From the NCBI GenBank assembly GCA_012514595.1, contig JAAYZZ010000008.1:1-8355 (forward strand): a stretch of 8,355 nucleotides of DNA, given 5' to 3'. The notes beneath the pieces were generated by a model. It saw only the letters and a program-made list of their open reading frames with translations. It was not told the origin of the DNA and did not search any database. Of this stretch, positions 5,342 to 8,355 are shown piece after piece (position 1 is the first letter of the stretch; the number at the start of each line of letters is the position of its first letter). A program made the position numbers and the translations under genes. The DNA comes from Elusimicrobiota bacterium. Its GTDB lineage: Bacteria > Omnitrophota > Gorgyraeia > Zapsychrales > Fredricksoniimonadaceae.

Positions 5342-5430
5342 GGAGAGGTGCCAGAGTGGCTGATTGGAGCTTCCTGCTAAGAAGTTGACTGGGGAAACCT
5401 GGTCCCAGGGTTCGAATCCCTGCCTCTCCG
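5342..5430 (+). tRNA. tRNA-Ser(GCT)
   Basis: This is a class II tRNA with a long variable arm. The acceptor stem is GGAGAGG (5342-5348) with CCTCTCC (5423-5429), and the discriminator is G5430, as usual for serine tRNAs. The anticodon stem is GCTTC (5369-5373) with GAAGT (5381-5385), around CTGCTAA, giving anticodon GCT at 5376-5378, which reads AGC and AGU. The variable arm spans about 5386-5405. The T stem is CAGGG (5406-5410) with CCCTG (5418-5422), around TTCGAAT. CCA is not encoded. Five Ts follow immediately (5431-5435), so the acceptor/T arms plus T run may end the transcript. It lies 30 nt after tadA with no clear promoter of its own, so it may be processed from the tadA transcript. 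Confidence 0.96.
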
Positions 5431-5469
5431 TTTTTCCCACAATTCCGACGATACTTCACGGACAAATTC

Positions 5470-6327
5470 ATGCCTTCATCTTGTTTATCTAAAAATATTA
5501 TTGATTATTTTGTGCGCCTGGCCTTGAGAGAGGACGTCGGTAGCGGGGATATCACGACCAATACCTGCATCCCGGCCCAGGAGGTCACGCGGGCTCGGAT
5601 CCTTTTCCGGGAGGAGGCGGTCGTCTGCGGGCTTCCTATCGTCAAGGCGGTCTTTAGGGCGATGGACCCGCGATGCCGGTTCCCTTTGTCCCGCCGGGAG
5701 GGGGAGAAGGTCAAGGCAGGGACTGTCGTCCTTGAGGTCAAGGGGAGGACACGTGCGATCCTGACAGGAGAACGCGCGGCGCTCAATTTTCTGGGGGCCC
5801 TTTCCGGTATCGCGACCCTGACGCGTTCCTATACCGATGCGATCCATCCTTCAGAAACCGCGATCATGGACACCCGAAAGACAACGCCTGGCCTGCGGCC
5901 TCTGGAGCGTTATGCGGTCAGGACGGGCGGTGGCGTCAACCACCGCTATGATCTTTCGGAGATGGTCCTCATCAAGGACAATCATCGGCAGCGTTGGCCC
6001 GGCAGGCTCGCGGACCTTGTCGCGCACGTTCGCAGGATCACGAAAAAGAAGATCGAGATCGAGGTCGACACCCTTGAGGAGCTGCGGGATGCGCTGGAAG
6101 GGGCTCCGGAGATCGTCCTTCTGGACAATATGAGTCCGCGGGTGATGCGGAGGGCGGTCAGGATCGTGGAGAGATATTCGGGCAAGAAGAGGCCTCTCTT
6201 GGAGGCTTCGGGAGGCGTGACGTTAAGAACAGTTCGGGAGATCGCAGGGACCGGGATCGATCGGATCTCGATCGGTGCCTTGACCCATTCCCGCCGGTCT
6301 ATTGATCTCTCTTTGGAGGTGGCATGA
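5470..6327 (+). CDS. nadC: Nicotinate-nucleotide diphosphorylase (carboxylating); quinolinate phosphoribosyltransferase
   Basis: This 285-residue cytoplasmic enzyme makes nicotinate mononucleotide, CO2 and pyrophosphate from quinolinate and PRPP, the last step unique to de novo NAD synthesis. The N-terminal segment ALREDVGSGDITT (18-30) is a family hallmark. 'GERAALNFLGALSGIAT' (100-116) supplies quinolinate-binding Arg102. DTRKTTPGLR (134-143), 'RTGGGVNHR' (151-159) and KDNH (169-172) line the active site. EIEVDT (196-201) and LLDNM (217-221) supply the acidic residues for PRPP/Mg, and EASGGV (245-250) with SIGALTHS (267-274) closes the barrel. Length is normal and no key residue appears missing. 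The ATG at 5470 is the only sensible start, but it has no clear Shine-Dalgarno sequence. A GATACT box at 5450-5455 would leave a leader of under 10 nt, though it lacks a -35. The 3' end overlaps the next gene as ATGA. NadA and NadB are not in the window. Confidence 0.96.
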   Translation: MPSSCLSKNIIDYFVRLALREDVGSGDITTNTCIPAQEVTRARILFREEAVVCGLPIVKAVFRAMDPRCRFPLSRREGEKVKAGTVVLEVKGRTRAILTGERAALNFLGALSGIATLTRSYTDAIHPSETAIMDTRKTTPGLRPLERYAVRTGGGVNHRYDLSEMVLIKDNHRQRWPGRLADLVAHVRRITKKKIEIEVDTLEELRDALEGAPEIVLLDNMSPRVMRRAVRIVERYSGKKRPLLEASGGVTLRTVREIAGTGIDRISIGALTHSRRSIDLSLEVA

Positions 6328-7079
6328 ATATCCGAGGAATTCCTTTCATTTTCTTTGTTCTTTTTCTGATCGTCATACCGGCATGGGCCGAGGGTGTTCA
6401 GACGGAGGTCAAGCCTGTAGCGGCGAATGGAAATTCTTCGGTGACGTCTGCTGCGAGCGCCCCTTCGTCTGCTCCTTTGACGGAGCATATGCTGGACGAG
6501 AGGATCTTTGATGACAGGATCATGATCAGGGGGTATGCCCTCAAGATCGCGACGGCCTCCAAGGGATTCCTTCTGGCCATGATCAATGATGATGCGGCCC
6601 CGGCCTATCGAAAGGCCGCGGCGGTTTGTGTCCTTCGGGAGCGGTTCGCCGATCAGATCGTGGCCAAGGAGAAAATCCTCGTTGAGCGGTTTCTTCTCCG
6701 CCAGCTCGAGAGGGCTGCGTCTCCTTTTGTGCAGATCGAGATCATGCACACGATCCTCATCTTGGACCGTTATCGATATTTCGACACAATGGTCCCTGCG
6801 ATCATCCGCAAGATGGACCATTATGAAAAGAGCGTGAGCGAGCAGGCCTATCAGGCCGTCCAGTCCGTCAACCAGGCGGGGAATAACCGTTCGCGCGAGG
6901 CGCGGATCGTTTTCAATACCTTGCGCAAGATGTTCTTTTTGACCCGCAAGAAACTTCCGCATGCCTCACCCGACGATGTCCAGCTCAAGCGAAAGCTGGA
7001 GCTTTTGCGTTGGTCGATCAAGATCCTCGGGACCCAGGAGCTCGAGAGGCTTCCTCAAGAGGTCATCAATCTTCTTTAA
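6324..7079 (+). CDS. Exported alpha-helical protein of unknown function
   Basis: This 251-residue protein matches no family I recognise. It has a Sec signal peptide: MNIRG, a hydrophobic core PFIFFVLFLIVIP, and a likely signal peptidase I site after Ala22 (AWA/EG). Residues about 23-53 are a Ser/Ala/Pro-rich low-complexity linker. From about residue 54 to the end it is predicted to be almost wholly alpha-helical, with helix-sized blocks such as 'AYRKAAAVCVLRERFADQI' and 'PFVQIEIMHTILILDRYRY'. This reads like an irregular HEAT- or armadillo-like array but lacks a clear repeat consensus. There is one Cys and no catalytic motif. The start at 6324 overlaps the nadC stop by 4 nt and uses GGAGGT at 6315-6320, so it is translationally coupled to nadC. 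The periplasm is the likely location. A functional link to NAD synthesis is not implied. Confidence 0.85.
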   Translation: MNIRGIPFIFFVLFLIVIPAWAEGVQTEVKPVAANGNSSVTSAASAPSSAPLTEHMLDERIFDDRIMIRGYALKIATASKGFLLAMINDDAAPAYRKAAAVCVLRERFADQIVAKEKILVERFLLRQLERAASPFVQIEIMHTILILDRYRYFDTMVPAIIRKMDHYEKSVSEQAYQAVQSVNQAGNNRSREARIVFNTLRKMFFLTRKKLPHASPDDVQLKRKLELLRWSIKILGTQELERLPQEVINLL

Positions 7080-7113
7080 GGGCAGGCGTTGCTCTAAAAA
7101 TCCCGTTCGTTCC

Positions 7114-7142
7114 TTGACCCGCTCTGGAATTGCTCCTATATT
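7114..7142 (+). promoter_or_regulatory. Sigma70-type promoter giving an apparently leaderless mRNA
   Basis: TTGACC (7114-7119) and TATATT (7137-7142) are separated by 17 nt, a near-consensus promoter with one mismatch in each box. Start sites normally lie 6-9 nt past the -10 box, here about 7149-7151, while the next gene's ATG begins at 7152. The mRNA would therefore have little or no 5' leader, which fits the absence of a Shine-Dalgarno sequence there. Confidence 0.65.
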
Positions 7143-7151
7143 GAAATCATC

Positions 7152-7493
7152 ATGGCCAGACGGATCCCCCTTCTAGTTTTGTTGGTTGTTGTGTTGTCCG
7201 GTTGCAGTGTCTACCGGGTCTCCTCGCGGGACACAAGCCTGGCGTTCCATCCTCCGAAAACCTCCGGAGATCAGGTTCTCTATTTTGAAAAGATCGACAG
7301 GCCTTATGAGATGATCGGGGTCGTTTCCGTTTCTGCGGAAAGGGACCGCTCTCGGGACTTTATTCTGGAACAGATGCGGCGAGAAGCCGCGATCATGGGC
7401 GCGGACGCCATTACGGGGGTGCGGGAGAGCGACTCTTCCGGTCCCTTGGGCCTTCGCGTGAAATATCAGGCGGACATGGTTGTTTTTCCATAA
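7152..7493 (+). CDS. Small lipoprotein with YbjQ-like domain
   Basis: This is a 113-residue lipoprotein. The N-terminus MARRIPLLVLLVVV is followed by the lipobox LSGC (15-18), so Cys18 would be lipidated after signal peptidase II cleavage. Residue +2 is Ser, which under the E. coli rule favours the outer membrane. The mature part contains 'YEMIGVVSVSAE' and 'RREAAIMGADAITGVRES', a pattern resembling YbjQ/DUF74-type small domains ('...A..lGADAVvgvr') that are often annotated as heavy-metal-binding, although no metal ligands are evident here. Function is unknown. The ATG at 7152 has no Shine-Dalgarno sequence but lies about 10 nt downstream of a near-consensus -10 box, so translation is probably leaderless. 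The next gene starts 3 nt after the stop, making a three-gene envelope operon with the coiled-coil protein and the cyclophilin. Confidence 0.85.
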   Translation: MARRIPLLVLLVVVLSGCSVYRVSSRDTSLAFHPPKTSGDQVLYFEKIDRPYEMIGVVSVSAERDRSRDFILEQMRREAAIMGADAITGVRESDSSGPLGLRVKYQADMVVFP

Positions 7494-7496
7494 GAT

Positions 7497-8102
7497 ATGG
7501 ACCCTTTCTTTCTTATATTCATTCTGGTCATGGCCGTGGGACTTGGGGTCTTTTTTCAGACGCTGATGCGGGAAATTCGGACGGGATCTCCCGGTCCCGT
7601 CGAGGCGGCGGCCCTTCCTGGGAGGAGAGCGTTCGGGCTTGGTTTTCCCGGAAAGGAAGCATCCCCCGCAATGCCGGGGGGGCTTTCGCTTCCCCCGGAT
7701 TCTGGACAGAGCGCTCCCGATATCAAAGAGGCATTGGTTCAGAAACTGGACCAGAAGTGTCTGAAGCTCGAGGAGCTCCTGGCGGAAAAGAACAGGACCC
7801 TTGCGCGACTTGAAGAGGACCTCAAGAACGAGCAGAAGAATCGCAAGGAGTTCGAGACGCTCAAGGGGATCCTGGAGGGGCAGATCAATGAGATGAAGAT
7901 ACAGAACAGGACCCTCCGGGAGGAGTTGGCGCGAGCGCTCCAGGAGAACCTGGCTCTCCAGCCCCATTCAGCGCCTTTACTCCCGGCAGATGTTCCGCCG
8001 GGGGAGGGGGATCCCGGTTCGCAGGAGCCCCTGCGGTTGCGGGATGTGATGGAGGAAAAAGGGATCCAAAAGAAACCGCCTATATCGCCGGAGGGGGTAT
8101 GA
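7497..8102 (+). CDS. Single-pass membrane protein with cytoplasmic coiled coil
   Basis: This 201-residue protein belongs to no family I recognise. A transmembrane helix spans about residues 4-23 ('FFLIFILVMAVGLGVFF') and is followed by MREIR. By the positive-inside rule the C-terminal part would therefore face the cytoplasm. Residues 31-74 are a Pro/Gly-rich linker. Residues about 76-153 form a long charged coiled coil rich in Leu, Glu, Lys and Arg ('KLDQKCLKLEELLAEKNRT', 'LARLEEDLKNEQKNRKEFE'). The tail (154-201) is Pro-rich. It could be a scaffold or spacer protein at the inner membrane. It begins 3 nt after the lipoprotein stop with no visible ribosome-binding site, so it probably relies on termination-reinitiation. 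Its TGA overlaps the cyclophilin start as ATGA (8099-8102). Confidence 0.82.
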   Translation: MDPFFLIFILVMAVGLGVFFQTLMREIRTGSPGPVEAAALPGRRAFGLGFPGKEASPAMPGGLSLPPDSGQSAPDIKEALVQKLDQKCLKLEELLAEKNRTLARLEEDLKNEQKNRKEFETLKGILEGQINEMKIQNRTLREELARALQENLALQPHSAPLLPADVPPGEGDPGSQEPLRLRDVMEEKGIQKKPPISPEGV

Positions 8103-8355
8103 GATTTTTGAGTATTTTCGTGATGGCGTTGGTCGGAGTTGTGTGTTTTTCAGGGTGTGTTCAAGCGCAAAAGGAGCCGAGAATGGGACAGAACGTTGTT
8201 TTTGAGACGTCGCAGGGTGAAGTGGAGTTCTCTTTCTTTGATGATGTGGCCCCGAAGGCCTGCGAGAATTTCCGGGGTCTGGTCAAGAAAGGGTACTATG
8301 ACGGGATCATCTTTCACCGCGTCATCGAAGGCTTCATGATCCAGGGCGGGGACCC
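8099..8355 (+). CDS. Cyclophilin-type peptidyl-prolyl cis-trans isomerase, lipoprotein form (3' end outside window)
   Basis: Translation from ATG 8099 stays open to the end of the window, giving the first 85 residues. It starts with a lipoprotein signal peptide (MRFLSIFVMALVGVV, then lipobox-like FSGC at 17-20, Cys20 lipidated). The cyclophilin fold begins at about residue 31: 'VVFETSQGEVEFSFFDDVA', 'ACENFRGLVKKGYYDG', then the active-site block IFHRVIEGFMIQGGD (71-85). By comparison with human CypA, Arg74, Phe79 and Gln82 correspond to Arg55, Phe60 and Gln63, so the enzyme should be active in folding proline-containing proteins. GGAGG at 8090-8094 serves the 8099 start, which overlaps the preceding gene by 4 nt. 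A second in-frame ATG at 8183 (Met29), right where the fold begins, has a perfect AAGGAG 6 nt upstream and would yield a form without the signal peptide. The remaining half of the domain lies beyond the window. Confidence 0.93.
   Translation, partial: MRFLSIFVMALVGVVCFSGCVQAQKEPRMGQNVVFETSQGEVEFSFFDDVAPKACENFRGLVKKGYYDGIIFHRVIEGFMIQGGD
8171..8176 (+). promoter_or_regulatory. Internal Shine-Dalgarno for a second cyclophilin start
   Basis: AAGGAG lies 6 nt ahead of ATG 8183, in frame with the lipoprotein start at 8099 and at the boundary between the signal peptide/linker and the cyclophilin fold. It is as strong as the site used for the upstream start. It encodes Lys-Glu in the linker, so the match could be chance, but its position and spacing are those of a real initiation site. 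Confidence 0.5.

Noticed and set aside
5427..5455. Possible promoter for nadC using GATACT at 5450-5455
   Set aside because: No -35 match is present at 15-19 nt spacing and the region overlaps the end of tRNA-Ser, so the evidence is too thin to list.
7663..7696. Competing GC hairpins (C5-G7-C5) inside the coiled-coil protein gene
   Set aside because: They lie within codons for the Pro/Gly linker. The runs follow from CCC/GGG codons, there is no T run, and translation would disrupt them.
8139..8339. Short + strand open frame near the window end in a different frame from the cyclophilin
   Set aside because: It is Arg/Ser-rich with no motif, whereas the frame from 8099 gives an unmistakable cyclophilin active site.

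Overview
This is a gene-dense, GC-rich bacterial window (coding GC3 clearly high) in which every supported gene lies on the + strand. Four features suggest a deep-branching Gram-negative (diderm) bacterium: two lipoprotein signal peptides, a Gly-rich RRM protein, a CpaF-type secretion ATPase beside PilV/PilW/PilX-like pilins, and a PilX protein with an Asn-Asn-rich C-terminal region. The combination resembles what is seen in the Omnitrophota/PVC neighbourhood. That placement is inference, since the window holds no rRNA or other phylogenetic marker.

Positions 1-527 carry the 3' end of an M16 (insulinase-like) metallopeptidase. Positions 586-4123 are a surface-appendage block. It starts with a CpaF/VirB11/archaeal-type ATPase behind a good extended -10 promoter. 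A second extended -10 promoter follows, and then three tightly overlapping genes: a PilV/GspI-like prepilin, a PilW/GspJ-like prepilin, and a PilX-like protein whose long C-terminal half is a Gly/Asn-rich, probably beta-solenoid domain. No platform protein, prepilin peptidase or secretin is present, so the rest of the machine must be encoded elsewhere.

Positions 4147-5430 form a translation/RNA block: a sigma70-like promoter, tRNA-Arg(ACG), a small Gly-rich RRM RNA-binding protein, a strong intrinsic terminator, the tRNA adenosine deaminase tadA, and tRNA-Ser(GCT). TadA's known substrate is A34 of tRNA-Arg(ACG), so enzyme and substrate are neighbours here.

Positions 5470-7079 hold nadC (quinolinate phosphoribosyltransferase, NAD synthesis), overlapped by 4 nt by an exported helical protein of unknown function. 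Positions 7152-8355 are an envelope cluster: a small lipoprotein that appears to have a leaderless mRNA, a membrane-anchored coiled-coil protein, and the 5' part of a cyclophilin peptidyl-prolyl isomerase. The cyclophilin has two well-placed in-frame starts, one making a lipoprotein and one making a form without a signal peptide.

The points most worth following up are the dual-start cyclophilin, the mixed-type pilus locus with its repeat-bearing PilX protein, and the tRNA-Arg(ACG)/RRM/tadA arrangement. No CRISPR array, insertion sequence, phage gene or integration site was seen, and no gene-free stretch exceeds 300 bases.
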